Below, piece after piece: positions 1 through 9,026 of a DNA stretch of 64,000 nucleotides. The stretch covers positions 8,019,738-8,083,737 of the forward strand of contig NZ_LR593886.1 in NCBI RefSeq assembly GCF_901538265.1, given 5' to 3'. The DNA comes from Gemmata massiliana. GTDB taxonomy: Bacteria; Planctomycetota; Planctomycetia; Gemmatales; Gemmataceae. Positions within the stretch are counted from its first letter, which is position 1; each line of letters begins with the position of its first letter. The notes under the pieces are model-generated. The model was not told where the DNA came from and did not search any database. It saw nothing but the letters and a program-made list of their open reading frames with translations. Position numbers and translations under genes: made by a program.

Positions 1-621
1 GTCCGGGATGTCGTACCCCTCCATCGAGCTCGGCAACGGCGGGAACAGGAACCAGTGGCTCCAGCAGTGCGCCGGGCTGCCCACGAACCCGGGCAGCGCG
101 ACCTTGCGGTTCTGGAGCTTCGAGAGGTGCCCGGCGTACCGGGTGGCGGCGAGCAGGTCTTTCTTCGCCTCCGCGTGCATCAGCTTGCCCACTTCGGCCG
201 GCACGAAGAACGGGTCGGTCCGCGGCGGGTTGTTGCCCGCCGCGCGCCAGGCCTTGTACGCGGCCTTCGCTTCGCCCTTCCCGGAACAGAAGTTGAGCGT
301 CTTGGCGCTCGGTTCGTCGCCCAACACCTGCCCCTGGAGGTGCGTCGCGACGGTGAAGATCTCCATCCCGTGCTGCTTGGCCAGGGCCACGCGCTCCTTC
401 GCGTACTCGGCCGCGCCCGCGTCGGTGTCGCACCGGCGCAGGTCGAGTTCCCAGGACGCTTCTTCCCACCCGTCGAACCCGGCCCCGGCGATGAACTTGA
501 TCCACTCGCCCTCCGGCACCCCGCCGAACTGCCCGCGCACGAGGCCGATCTGGTGGTAGCTGCCCTTACCGGGCCGGTGAACGGGCTTGCCCTCGCTGTC
601 TACGGTCTGCGCGAATCCCAT
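1..621 (-). CDS. Sugar phosphate isomerase/epimerase, partial (C-terminus beyond window)
   Basis: This reading frame is open on the minus strand from an ATG at 621 to the window edge, giving 207 codons without a stop. The protein starts MGFAQTVDSEGKPVHRPGKG and contains FIAGAGFDGWEEASWELDL followed by MEIFTVATHLQGQVLGDE. That pattern fits the xylose-isomerase-like TIM-barrel family (AP_endonuc_2), whose members isomerise or epimerise sugars with a bound divalent metal. No signal peptide is visible, so it is probably cytoplasmic. It is divergent from the patatin gene, with a 229-base intergenic region (622-850) that must hold both promoters; I see no clear motif there. Substrate unknown. The plus-strand frames over this stretch are shadows. 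Confidence 0.8.
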   Translation of the reverse strand, partial: MGFAQTVDSEGKPVHRPGKGSYHQIGLVRGQFGGVPEGEWIKFIAGAGFDGWEEASWELDLRRCDTDAGAAEYAKERVALAKQHGMEIFTVATHLQGQVLGDEPSAKTLNFCSGKGEAKAAYKAWRAAGNNPPRTDPFFVPAEVGKLMHAEAKKDLLAATRYAGHLSKLQNRKVALPGFVGSPAHCWSHWFLFPPLPSSMEGYDIPD

Positions 622-850
622 CGGTCTGCCTCGTACTGGGGAAGAGGTTACGTTCGTGTGAGTCAATCGGGGACGCACCGCAGACTTTACGCACTGTGGA
701 AACGCCGGGCAAGCGCGCGGGCGGCCATTCACAATATCGGGACCAAACGGAGCCGAAAATATCATCTGCCTGTAGGCGCGTACCGAACGACAGGATACAT
801 TTATCGCCTACTTGTCGACCTAAAATTCCCGGTCCACAGCGAGACTATTT

Positions 851-3397
851 ATGTCGGACGGCACCCTCGGCGACAGGCTAGACGCCCAGTCCCCGGCACC
901 CAGTGGGAACCCTCCCGAGGCCGATCGCGGGTTCCCGGATCGTATCACCGACGCAATCGAGCGATTTGTCCACCTGTTCGACTACGTCAGCACGCCATTC
1001 CGAAGTTCGTGGCTCTATTGTGGGATAGAGCGCCGCATCCGGTGGCTGATCGGTAACCCGCTCCTGTCCGGTCAGATCGCCCTATATTTGGCGATCGCGT
1101 GGGGGGTCGTCGGATCTGAGTTGGGGCTGACCGACCTGTTCTGGCACGAGAACGCATGGAGCCAGTTCTGGGTGGGAGTGGGTACCTCGTGGCTGTTCGG
1201 TACGGTGCTGTTCGTGAACATTTTGCTACGGGGGTTCGCTCCGGACCGGCTCCCCGACAGCCCAACCGAAACCGCGTGGTGGCGGTGGTGGGTCTTCACG
1301 CACAGCCTGTTCCCGAGCCTCAACCCCGGCATCCGGCGGGTCGGCCAGTGGATGTTCTACTGGCTCACCGGTCTCTTCGTGATTTTGTATCTTGTAAAGG
1401 TGCTTGCGATCGAGGTCGGTCAGACCTTTACGACCGGCGCGGGCTCGAGCGGGTGGCAAGCGCTCCCGTACCGGGGGCTGTTGTTCTGTGCCGGCTACTT
1501 TTCCGGTTTCGTCGCCATCTACCTACTGTCGCTCTTCGACGCCGCGATCGAACTCAGAGAGGCGGTCGCGCGGCGGGGCTGGTTGGTGTCGCCCGAGGGG
1601 GTCGTCTGCTGCGCCGGTGACCCGGAACCGGCCCCGGCCCCACAGCCGGGCGAGCCGGGCTTCCACCGGTACCACACCCTCCGACTGCTCCACGCAATGG
1701 CGATCTCACTCGGGTCCGCCATCCTCGCAACGCTCGCCGGGGTGGTGATCTGGATCGGTGCGACGGGCGGTCTGATCTCCCCCGCCATCTTGCTCAGTCT
1801 TCTCCTCATGTTGCTCGACGTGCTGGGCGGGATGATCGCGTTCCGTGTGCGCGGGGCGCGCACCCTCGGCACCGGGCTACTGCTGCTCGTCGCGCTCAGC
1901 AACTGGAACGCGGTCGTCCGTAACAAAATGACGTACCCGGACATCGTGTGCGAGTCCGGAACCTACACGTACACCCGCGGCTCGGAGCTCCTGCTGAACG
2001 ACAGCGCGTACCAGAACCTGCCACCGAACGGCGAACTGATCGGCGGGGAGGACTTCCTCGTTCAGTTCAAGAACCACTGGCAAAAGCCCCCGGGTCAACC
2101 GCCCCGCACCACCAAGCCGCGGTTGGTCGTGGTCGCGGTCAGCGGCGGTGGTATCCGGGCGGCCGTGTGGACGGCCGTAGTCCTGGAGGGGTTGGAGGAG
2201 CGGTTCGGCGGGAACGAGAACCCGAACATCCGTGACCACATTCGCATCTTCGCCGGGGCCAGTGGCGGAATGGTCGGGGCCGCGGCGTACGTCGGTGACT
2301 TCGATGCCGGTCCGTTGCCACAAGGCCGTCGCGACGACGCAGGCTTACTCCCGTTCTCCCGAGCACTCGCAGCGGACTCGCTCACTCCGGTCGTGCAGAC
2401 GATGATCCTCCGCGACTTCACGCTCAGTACACTACTGCCACTACGGTCCGACGTGGATCGCGGAAGGACTTTGGAAGAGGCATGGGACCAGAACTTCAAG
2501 CGCGAAGAGTGGCGCGGCGGCTCACCGTTCGCCAAAAAATTCGTAGATTTGCGCGGCAATAAGCAGCAAAAGACCAGTGAGTGGGGCGCGCGGCGTCCGG
2601 CTCTGATCTTCGCGCCCGTCATGGTCGAGGACAGCAAGCGGCTGTTCGTCAGCAACTTAGACCTCGCACCGCTAACAGCTCCAAACGGCCACCGACTCGA
2701 TACGGCAAAGGGGGCCGGCACAACGCCCCTGTCGCGACCGGGGGTCGAGTTCTTTCGCTTATTCCCTAAGGCGGACAACTTCAAACTCGGGTCCGCGGCC
2801 CGAATGAGCGCGACGTTCCCCGTGGTTAGCCCGGCGGTGTCGTTACCCGTTAACCCGCAGCGCCGGGTCGTCGACGCGGGGTACTTCGACAACTACGGGA
2901 TCGACGTGCTGGCCAACTGGCTGCTTCACCACCAAAAAGCAGTAGTGGACAATACGTCCGGGGTGCTGCTCATCCAGATCCGCGCCTACCCCCTGGAGAA
3001 AGACGGGCTCGGCTTCCCCTCCCAACCGCAGTCGCCGATCGATCTGATCATCGGTGCGGTGAGCGCACCGCTCCAAGCAGTTCTGACGGCCCGTGGCTCG
3101 GCCGCGTACCACCGAAACAACGAACTCCTAGCCGAGCTCCACCGGGTCTTCAACACGGGCGCCCAGCCGAAATTATGCACCCACCCAGACGTCCGGTCCG
3201 ACTTCTTTACGACCGTCACGTTCGAGCAGCAAAAAGATGCGGCCTTGAGTTGGTATTTGACCGCGCCGCAGAAAAAGCAAGTGGTCGAAGGGTTCTATCA
3301 CCACGATGCCGCCAAAGGCTGGGTCGTTCGTGAGGATGAGGAGAATAATGTCGAACGAAAACTCAATGCTATAACGGACTGGTTCAAGAAACCATGA
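851..3397 (+). CDS. Patatin-like phospholipase with N-terminal multi-pass membrane region
   Basis: The 848-residue protein has about six hydrophobic segments between residues 75 and 360, then a soluble patatin domain from about residue 425. The domain shows the glycine-rich oxyanion segment VAVSGGGIRAAVW, the nucleophile elbow GASGG (Ser near 471) and the catalytic Asp in DAGYFDNYG (near 675). Patatins are Ser-Asp dyad lipid acyl hydrolases, so this is probably a membrane-anchored lipase or phospholipase. The size and membrane half are far beyond a minimal patatin of about 300 residues. Its stop overlaps the start of the next gene as ATGA, indicating translational coupling. Natural lipid substrate and topology are inferred only. 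Confidence 0.8.
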   Translation: MSDGTLGDRLDAQSPAPSGNPPEADRGFPDRITDAIERFVHLFDYVSTPFRSSWLYCGIERRIRWLIGNPLLSGQIALYLAIAWGVVGSELGLTDLFWHENAWSQFWVGVGTSWLFGTVLFVNILLRGFAPDRLPDSPTETAWWRWWVFTHSLFPSLNPGIRRVGQWMFYWLTGLFVILYLVKVLAIEVGQTFTTGAGSSGWQALPYRGLLFCAGYFSGFVAIYLLSLFDAAIELREAVARRGWLVSPEGVVCCAGDPEPAPAPQPGEPGFHRYHTLRLLHAMAISLGSAILATLAGVVIWIGATGGLISPAILLSLLLMLLDVLGGMIAFRVRGARTLGTGLLLLVALSNWNAVVRNKMTYPDIVCESGTYTYTRGSELLLNDSAYQNLPPNGELIGGEDFLVQFKNHWQKPPGQPPRTTKPRLVVVAVSGGGIRAAVWTAVVLEGLEERFGGNENPNIRDHIRIFAGASGGMVGAAAYVGDFDAGPLPQGRRDDAGLLPFSRALAADSLTPVVQTMILRDFTLSTLLPLRSDVDRGRTLEEAWDQNFKREEWRGGSPFAKKFVDLRGNKQQKTSEWGARRPALIFAPVMVEDSKRLFVSNLDLAPLTAPNGHRLDTAKGAGTTPLSRPGVEFFRLFPKADNFKLGSAARMSATFPVVSPAVSLPVNPQRRVVDAGYFDNYGIDVLANWLLHHQKAVVDNTSGVLLIQIRAYPLEKDGLGFPSQPQSPIDLIIGAVSAPLQAVLTARGSAAYHRNNELLAELHRVFNTGAQPKLCTHPDVRSDFFTTVTFEQQKDAALSWYLTAPQKKQVVEGFYHHDAAKGWVVREDEENNVERKLNAITDWFKKP

Positions 3398-3816
3398 CCG
3401 CCGACCGACTCCTGTTGTGGCTCACGCGGATCGACGCGGGCGTCGTGCTGTGCGCGTTTCCGTGTGCGTTCCTGCCGTTCGGGTGGATGGACGCGGTTCA
3501 CCGCGACTGGCTCGGGCTCGGCCCGCTCCCCGACGCCGTCATCACGCGGTACATGACGCGGTCGCTCTCGCTCGTGTACGCGATGCACGGGGCCATTGTG
3601 CTCGCGATCACCCTCGACTGGACGCGCTACCGACCGCTCGTGCCGGTCTTCGCGTGGCTCCACGCCGTTCTGGGAGTCGGGTTGCTAATCGTGGACCTGA
3701 GCGCGGGCGTCCCCTGGTGGTGGACCGCGGGCGAGGGACCGGGGCTGGTCGCGTTCGGGCTCGTCAAACTGTTTCTCTATCGGCGCGCAAGCCGGACCGC
3801 TCCGAGCGTTCCATAA
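3394..3816 (+). CDS. Small multi-pass membrane protein coupled to the patatin gene
   Basis: This 140-residue protein begins in the ATGA overlap with the patatin gene, so the two are almost certainly translated together. It has about four hydrophobic stretches (around residues 12-30, 58-76, 85-103 and 112-130) and a basic C-terminus, and no catalytic motif that I recognise. The family is unknown to me. Its position suggests an accessory or stabilising role for the membrane-anchored patatin, but this is inference from gene order only. Confidence 0.65.
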   Translation: MTADRLLLWLTRIDAGVVLCAFPCAFLPFGWMDAVHRDWLGLGPLPDAVITRYMTRSLSLVYAMHGAIVLAITLDWTRYRPLVPVFAWLHAVLGVGLLIVDLSAGVPWWWTAGEGPGLVAFGLVKLFLYRRASRTAPSVP

Positions 3817-3930
3817 GTGGGTGGCGGACGCGGGTCTACCACCTATCAGGTAGCGCCACATAAAGTTACAAACGCCACGACCCGAAGCGCGTTCAAGCGT
3901 TCGGGGAAGAGTTGCACCGAAAGGACTGCC

Positions 3931-4704
3931 ATGATCGCTCTCAAGTGGTCGTTCCGCGTGCTCGCTGCACTCGCAGCCGTCGCGCCCGCAACGCGGGCCG
4001 ATGCGCAGCAAGTTCAGCCGCAAGTCGGCGGGGTGTTCCGCCCACAACCAAAGGCGGACGGCAAAGCGCCGTCGATCATCGTTCACCCGCAAATCAACAC
4101 GATGCCGGGTATCCCCGCGTCCGTGGTTTCCCCGCCGGCGTTTAATCCCGGTCCGTTCTTCAACCCGGCACTCAACAACCCGTGGTTGAACCAGACGCAA
4201 TTTGTGCCGTACAACCCGTTCGTGCTGAACCCGTTTAACCCGCTGTTCGCGCCGAATAACCCGTTCGTCAACAACCCGTTTGCGCAGAACCAGTTCGTTC
4301 CGAACGCATTCAACAATCCGTTCGCAAACAACATGTTCGGTCCGAATACGTGGTGGACCGCTCGACCGATTGGAGGGTGCATTTGGGGCGCCTACCCACT
4401 TTCGCAATCCACACCACCAATCGCGATCCAGCAACCCGGTCAGTTGATGTGGCGCGGACCGGACCTGCAAGTGAACCCGATCTCGGGCACGGTCTACAAG
4501 CCGCTCAGCGGCGTTGCCCGCACCGCGGACGGCGGCACGTTCTTCCGCGTTCCCGGAAGCGGGTTGCCCACCTTTACCGGCGCCTACGCCCCGGGTACTG
4601 GGCTGTACTTCAACCCCGCGCAAAACACCTTCCTGAACCCCGCGAGCGGTGTCATCAGCCGGCCCGGAACGACGACCGTCTTCCTCCCGTGGATTCCGGG
4701 GTAA
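3931..4704 (+). CDS. Secreted Asn/Pro/Phe-rich repeat protein
   Basis: The frame is open from 3817, but the ATG at 3931 is preferred because it follows a purine-rich AAAGGA and begins a clean signal peptide (MIALKWSFRVLAALAAVAPA, cleavage near ADAQQ). Residues about 75-145 are a low-complexity tract of short NPF, NNPF and NQF units with almost no charged residues. The C-terminal half has scattered Gly/Pro and the ending TTVFLPWIPG. No enzymatic motif is visible. The composition suggests a secreted structural or surface protein, but I do not recognise the family. A hairpin terminator follows directly. Confidence 0.65.
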   Translation: MIALKWSFRVLAALAAVAPATRADAQQVQPQVGGVFRPQPKADGKAPSIIVHPQINTMPGIPASVVSPPAFNPGPFFNPALNNPWLNQTQFVPYNPFVLNPFNPLFAPNNPFVNNPFAQNQFVPNAFNNPFANNMFGPNTWWTARPIGGCIWGAYPLSQSTPPIAIQQPGQLMWRGPDLQVNPISGTVYKPLSGVARTADGGTFFRVPGSGLPTFTGAYAPGTGLYFNPAQNTFLNPASGVISRPGTTTVFLPWIPG

Positions 4705-4737
4705 TCGCGCCCGAAACAGCGAGCTGTGAACCGCACG

Positions 4738-4785
4738 CGGCCCGCCGAGTGGAACAAAATCCATTCGGCGGGCCGTGTTGATTTT
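4738..4785 (+). terminator. Rho-independent terminator after the NPF-repeat gene
   Basis: A 15-base stem (4738-4752 with 4761-4775, one G-T pair) closes an 8-base loop AACAAAAT and is followed by a T-rich run TGTTGATTTT. It lies 34 bases after the stop of the NPF-rich gene and ahead of the ATP-grasp gene. Confidence 0.65.
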
Positions 4786-4849
4786 CGGGTTGAAGCCGCC
4801 GGTACAATGACCGCGACGGACGATTCCGAACGCCCCGGAGGACGATCCC

Positions 4850-5590
4850 ATGTCGATCAAGCTCGTTTACATCCAGTCCCAGAACGGCATTCCGGCGACG
4901 GACTCCTTCTACCGCGCGTGGGACGGGTTCCGCAAGCGCGGCGTCCGGTGCGAGTTGTTCGAGCCGTCGCAGCTCGAAGCACTTCCGCTCACTCGTGACA
5001 CACTGGTAGCCGGTGGGGTGCCAATCGTTGAAGCCGCACTGACCAAACTCGGTGTACCGGTTCCCGTGGCGGACAACCTCCCTGCGTGCCTCGCCAAGTA
5101 CCGCGGGCGCAAGGTCTGGTCCTCGACGTGGAGCACGCTGCGCTCCGAGTACGGCCAAAAGGCACTGAGCGAACCGCTTTGGGTGAAGCCGCTACGCCGG
5201 AACAAGGGCTTCCCCTCGGTCGCGGTCTACGGCACCGACGACATGCCGGACGCAACGCGACTGCCCGACGGCCACGAGGTGCTCGTGTCGGAGTACGTCA
5301 CGTTCGTTTCGGAGTGGCGGTGTTTCGTGCGCAACGGACAGATACTCGACGTGTGCCGTTATCAAGGCGACGTGTTCCGCTACCCCGATCCGCAAGTCAT
5401 CAAGAACGCGATCGCGGACCACAGCCCCATCGCCCCGGCCGGTTACGGCATCGATTTCGGCGTGCTGACCACTGGCCGCACGGTACTGGTGGAAGTGAAC
5501 GAGGGCTATTCGCTCAACCCCTACGGTCTGGAATCGATGGAGTATTCCGAACTCCTCGAAGCCCGGTGGGGCGAACTCATGGGGAAATGA
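4850..5590 (+). CDS. ATP-grasp domain protein (DUF4343-like)
   Basis: This 246-residue protein starts at an ATG 8 bases after GGAGGA. It has ATP-grasp features: SEPLWVKPLRRNKGFPSV with nucleotide-binding Lys residues, VLVSEYVTFVSEWRCFV resembling the adenine-pocket strand, and a C-terminal metal-binding segment TVLVEVNEGYSLNPYGL. Such proteins ligate carboxylates to amines or thiols through acyl phosphates. The short N-terminal domain and overall length match ATP-grasp proteins of the DUF4343 type. The gene stands alone between a terminator and a convergent hydrolase gene, so no pathway can be inferred. Substrate unknown. Confidence 0.7.
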   Translation: MSIKLVYIQSQNGIPATDSFYRAWDGFRKRGVRCELFEPSQLEALPLTRDTLVAGGVPIVEAALTKLGVPVPVADNLPACLAKYRGRKVWSSTWSTLRSEYGQKALSEPLWVKPLRRNKGFPSVAVYGTDDMPDATRLPDGHEVLVSEYVTFVSEWRCFVRNGQILDVCRYQGDVFRYPDPQVIKNAIADHSPIAPAGYGIDFGVLTTGRTVLVEVNEGYSLNPYGLESMEYSELLEARWGELMGK

Positions 5591-5653
5591 AGTTCGGAAC
5601 GGGGCTACCCAAAAGAGCGTTCGCTCTTGGTACAGCCGCAATGCCATGTTGCC

Positions 5654-6457
5654 TTACGGAAGTGTCGCAAGGAATTGCTTCAAGGCCGCAACGTACTCTG
5701 GGGTCGGTGGGTCGGAGTGCCCGCCGCCCGGGATCGTCATGAACTGCTTGGGTTCGTTTGCGGCAGCGAAGAGTTTCTGACCCAGCGAATACGGAACGAT
5801 GCGATCCGCGTCCCCGTGGACCTGGAAGAGCGGGCCGCGATAGTTCCGGATCTTGTCCACCGAGTTGAGCTTGGACTGCATCACCGCACGCACCGGCAGC
5901 AGCGGGACGTGACTCGCGGCCACGTCCGGCAGAGAGGTGAAGGTGCCTTCCAGAATCAATCCGCGTGCGCCGTCCGCCGCGGCGAGATCCACCGCTACCC
6001 CGCCCCCGAGCGAGTGCCCCACGAGCACCACGTCGCCCTCGCGAACACCACACGTCGCGGCCAAGTACCGCCGAGCGGCGCGGGCGTCGTCGAGTACCCC
6101 GGTTTCGGTCGGGGCGCCTCCGCTCTTACCGTACCCGCGGTAATCGAAGACCATGACCGAAGCGTTGAGTCGGTCGCGGAAGAGGCGGAGCACCTCGCGC
6201 CGGGTCGTGATGTTTCCGCCGTTCCCGTGCGTGTACAGCACGACCGCTTGCGGGCGCTCAGCACGCGCGAGCCACCCGTTCAGGCGAACCCCGTCCGACG
6301 ACTCGATCCACACATCCTCAATGCCGGGCGTCGGCGCCCAGTCACCCGTGGGGTACTTTCGCGGCTGGAACACGATCGAATTTTCGATGGCGGTTGCGCA
6401 CCCGCTTACCGCGAGCGCCAGGAAACTGCCAACGACGAGGGCGCGAGCGCGGTTCAT
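5654..6457 (-). CDS. Alpha/beta hydrolase lipoprotein
   Basis: The frame extends upstream to 6529, but the ATG at 6457 begins a typical lipoprotein signal with lipobox AVSGC (Cys20), so I choose it. The mature protein has a BAAT/dienelactone-type hydrolase fold: YTHGNGGN as oxyanion segment, nucleophile elbow GHSLGGG (Ser near 146), Asp in HGDADRIVPY (near 217) and His in GGGHSDPP (near 245). The full triad is present, so it should be active. It is anchored to a membrane facing the periplasm or paryphoplasm. The family contains esterases and peptidases with varied substrates, and nothing nearby narrows this. It is convergent with the ATP-grasp gene. Confidence 0.8.
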   Translation of the reverse strand: MNRARALVVGSFLALAVSGCATAIENSIVFQPRKYPTGDWAPTPGIEDVWIESSDGVRLNGWLARAERPQAVVLYTHGNGGNITTRREVLRLFRDRLNASVMVFDYRGYGKSGGAPTETGVLDDARAARRYLAATCGVREGDVVLVGHSLGGGVAVDLAAADGARGLILEGTFTSLPDVAASHVPLLPVRAVMQSKLNSVDKIRNYRGPLFQVHGDADRIVPYSLGQKLFAAANEPKQFMTIPGGGHSDPPTPEYVAALKQFLATLP

Positions 6458-6732
6458 GTTACCCTTCCCGGGTCCGGCGCCTTGGCAACAAACGTGCGGA
6501 GTGCGGAATGTCGAGTCGTATGACGACAAGGAGCAACGTGGTCAATCTCAAACCGAAATGCGCGAATCGGTGACTCCAACAGGACGGCAAACTGGCGCGA
6601 GTGGGTGAGAGACCGGCCCGCGCCGCAGAGATATCGGTAGCCCCAATGTGCCTCGTTGCGTTCGGCTCTGTGCTTGCGTAAACTCAACGCTTCGTTCCTA
6701 CCCGCCCGTAACTCATACCCACTCTCCCCACA

Positions 6733-7812
6733 ATGAACCGTCGCGAATTCATCGCCACCGCTGCTGTCGCGTCCACCGGGCCGATCCTGCTCGGCGTGAC
6801 CAAGAAGGCCGAAGAGAAGAAGCCGGTCATCGGCGTCGAGGGCCACAAATACGAGTGCGTTCACAACTGGGGCGAACTGCCCGGCGAGTTCGAGTGGCAG
6901 ACGACGCACAACGTCGCACTCGACGGCGCGGGCAACGTGTACATCACGCACCAGGGGCTGAAAAACAAAAAGGGCATGGACACGGTGTTCGTGTTCGACC
7001 CGAAGGGCAAGTACATCCGCTCGTTCGGCAAGGACTGGCACGAGGGCGGCCACGGCATCGAGATCCGCAAGGAGGGGAGCGAGGAGTTCATCTACTTCTC
7101 GAACACCTGGACCAAGACCAAAAAGCTCGTGAAGACCAACCTCAAGGGCGAACAGGTGTGGGAAAAGGGGCGCCCGGAGTGCCCGGAATACGCCCCGCGC
7201 CCCGACGCGAAAGACGCGACTAAAACTGTCACCCCCGCCTACAACCCGACCAATATCTGTTGGCTGCCGGACGGTGGGTTCAACGTCGGCGACGGGTACG
7301 GCTCCAACTACATGCTCAATTACGACAAGGACGGGAAGCTCGTAAAAGTGTTCGGCGGTAGCGGAAAGGGCGAGGGGCAACTTCAAACGCCGCACGGCCA
7401 GTGGGTCGATGACCGCGTGAAGGACAAGCCGGTGCTTGTGGTGTGCGACCGCGCCAACGCGCGCCTCAGCCGTTTCCGGTTGGACGGCACGCCGATCGAC
7501 TCCACCGCCCCCGGCCAAGTCGTACTGTTCCCCGCACACGCGAAAACACGCGGTGACGTGCTCCTGGTCCCCGACCTGCACGCTCGCGTGAGCCTGTTCG
7601 ATAAGGAGAACAAGCCGATCGTTCACCTGGGTGATGATGCGGAGTGGCGGAAGAAGGTGCTCGACGGCTTCAAGGTGCGTTCGCAGCCGAAGGAGTGGCT
7701 CCCTGGCAAGTTCGTTCACCCGCACGACGCGGCCTTCGATAAAGACGGCAACATCTTCGTCGTCGAATGGGTCAGCACCGGGCGCATCACGCTGCTGAAG
7801 AAGGTCGGCTGA
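6733..7812 (+). CDS. NHL-repeat/6-bladed beta-propeller protein with Tat signal
   Basis: The 359-residue protein opens with MNRREFIATAAVASTGPILL, a twin-arginine export signal. The rest contains NHL-type blades: NVALDGAGNVYITHQG, NPTNICWLPDGGFNVGDGYG, GEGQLQTPHGQWVD and HPHDAAFDKDGNIFVVEW. It resembles the 6-bladed propeller family related to peptidylglycine monooxygenase lyase domains, common in planctomycetes. No catalytic residues can be assigned, so it may bind ligands or act as an extracytoplasmic scaffold. It converges on kdpC with a shared hairpin terminator between them. Confidence 0.75.
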   Translation: MNRREFIATAAVASTGPILLGVTKKAEEKKPVIGVEGHKYECVHNWGELPGEFEWQTTHNVALDGAGNVYITHQGLKNKKGMDTVFVFDPKGKYIRSFGKDWHEGGHGIEIRKEGSEEFIYFSNTWTKTKKLVKTNLKGEQVWEKGRPECPEYAPRPDAKDATKTVTPAYNPTNICWLPDGGFNVGDGYGSNYMLNYDKDGKLVKVFGGSGKGEGQLQTPHGQWVDDRVKDKPVLVVCDRANARLSRFRLDGTPIDSTAPGQVVLFPAHAKTRGDVLLVPDLHARVSLFDKENKPIVHLGDDAEWRKKVLDGFKVRSQPKEWLPGKFVHPHDAAFDKDGNIFVVEWVSTGRITLLKKVG

Positions 7813-7846
7813 TCGGTGCCGAAGTGAGAGCCGCGTTAAGAAGTGT

Positions 7847-7883
7847 GCCCCGGTCGAATAGCCTCAAGCTACTCGACCGGGGC
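7847..7883. terminator. Bidirectional hairpin terminator between the NHL gene and kdpC
   Basis: Stem 7847-7862 pairs with 7868-7883 (16 pairs, one of them G-T or A-C depending on strand) around loop CTCAA. It sits between two converging stop codons, so it can end transcription from either side. Confidence 0.6.
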
Positions 7884-7890
7884 AATGTGC

Positions 7891-8985
7891 TTATTTACCG
7901 GCCGCGGGAACCGGGAAATTGGCGTCCAGTTCTCGGTTCAGTTCCAGCACGTTCACGAGCGGTTCACCCACGAGTCCGCTGAGCGGTGTAAACGCCTGTT
8001 TCTTCACGAGGGCGGCGATGTCGTCGCGGATCTTTTTGCCGTCCCCATTCACCGGGGTGCGGGCCTTCGCCACGCGATCGAGCTGGTACACCGACAGCGC
8101 GTTGCGGAGCGTGATGTCCGGATCAAGCCCCGAACCCGACGCCATCACCATGTCCGCAGCAACCGGTTCCAGGTCCGCAACACGATTCGCGTTCGCCGGG
8201 TCGCGTAACCACAGCTCGAAGAAGTTCGCGCTGATCGCAGTATCCGACGGCACCGGTTCGACGCGCTTCACTTTGGTCTTGTCCGCCTGCTCGACTTCCA
8301 CCACGCCCGGCCACTTTCCGGGGTGAACCTTAGCGAAGCTGGCGAAGAAACCCGCGGCCAGATCCTCGGGCTTGGGTTCGTCCGTTTTGGTCGGGTTAGC
8401 GAACTTCCAGTCGCGAATCACTTCCGGGTGATCCTTCGCCCACGCGAGGACGAACTCGCCCTGAAGCCCGTACTTCTCGTCGGACGTGTCCGTTTTGGCC
8501 ACGAAATCCGTCTTGGCCCAGTTCCCGACGGCCAAATCGAACTCGCCAGCCCAGTCCGCGACTCGGTCCGGCTTGGCCGCGAACCACACTTCGATGTCCC
8601 TCTGGACGGCCTTCTCGGGATCGGTCCCGGTATAGAACCAGCTGTTCTTCTTGTACTGAACGATCGGCCCGACGAACTGCGCTACGCGGTCCCGGAGTTT
8701 CGGGTTGTTCGCGCCCCAATTTGATGCCCCGGACGCGGTCGCGTTGTAACTGGCTGCTGATGGCCGCGACCAGAAATATTCGTCGCTTGTGAACGGTTGC
8801 GCGATCAACCGCGAACCCTTCACCACGTCCTTCCCGTCCGGTCCCGGTTCGGCAATCAGGCTCCCGGACGCAGCGGTCGGGAACAGCCCGCGCCCGACGG
8901 CGTACATCGTTACGGGGTACAGCACGCAGCAAACCAGAACCGTGGACACTAGCAAAACCAAATTCGCACGTATGTGAGCAGCCAT
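7891..8985 (-). CDS. kdpC: Potassium-transporting ATPase subunit C, with a large internal insertion
   Basis: KdpC is the single-pass subunit that stabilises the KdpFABC potassium pump. Residues 1-105 match the family: one N-terminal membrane helix (LVLLVSTVLVCCVLYPVTMY), GSRLIAQPFTSDEYFWSRPS and ATASGASNWGANNP. The C-terminus also matches, with MASGSGLDPDIT, RVAKART and GEPLVNVLELN. Between about residues 105 and 270 lies a segment absent from the usual ~190-residue subunit. It is rich in Trp, Lys and Asp, including DRVADWAGEFDLAVGNWAK. The total is 364 residues. The flanks keep the family motifs, so the subunit is likely functional and the insertion folds as an extra extracytoplasmic domain. 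It is last in kdpFABC, 41 bases after kdpB. Confidence 0.92.
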   Translation of the reverse strand: MAAHIRANLVLLVSTVLVCCVLYPVTMYAVGRGLFPTAASGSLIAEPGPDGKDVVKGSRLIAQPFTSDEYFWSRPSAASYNATASGASNWGANNPKLRDRVAQFVGPIVQYKKNSWFYTGTDPEKAVQRDIEVWFAAKPDRVADWAGEFDLAVGNWAKTDFVAKTDTSDEKYGLQGEFVLAWAKDHPEVIRDWKFANPTKTDEPKPEDLAAGFFASFAKVHPGKWPGVVEVEQADKTKVKRVEPVPSDTAISANFFELWLRDPANANRVADLEPVAADMVMASGSGLDPDITLRNALSVYQLDRVAKARTPVNGDGKKIRDDIAALVKKQAFTPLSGLVGEPLVNVLELNRELDANFPVPAAGK

Positions 8986-9026
8986 GTTTGTCTCCTCAAT
9001 TATTGGGGTCGTAGATCGGTCGAGCG

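Noticed and set aside
55-1056. A 333-codon plus-strand open frame over the window start
   Set aside because: The minus strand carries a clear sugar isomerase/epimerase gene to the window edge, and the plus frame then overlaps the patatin gene start.
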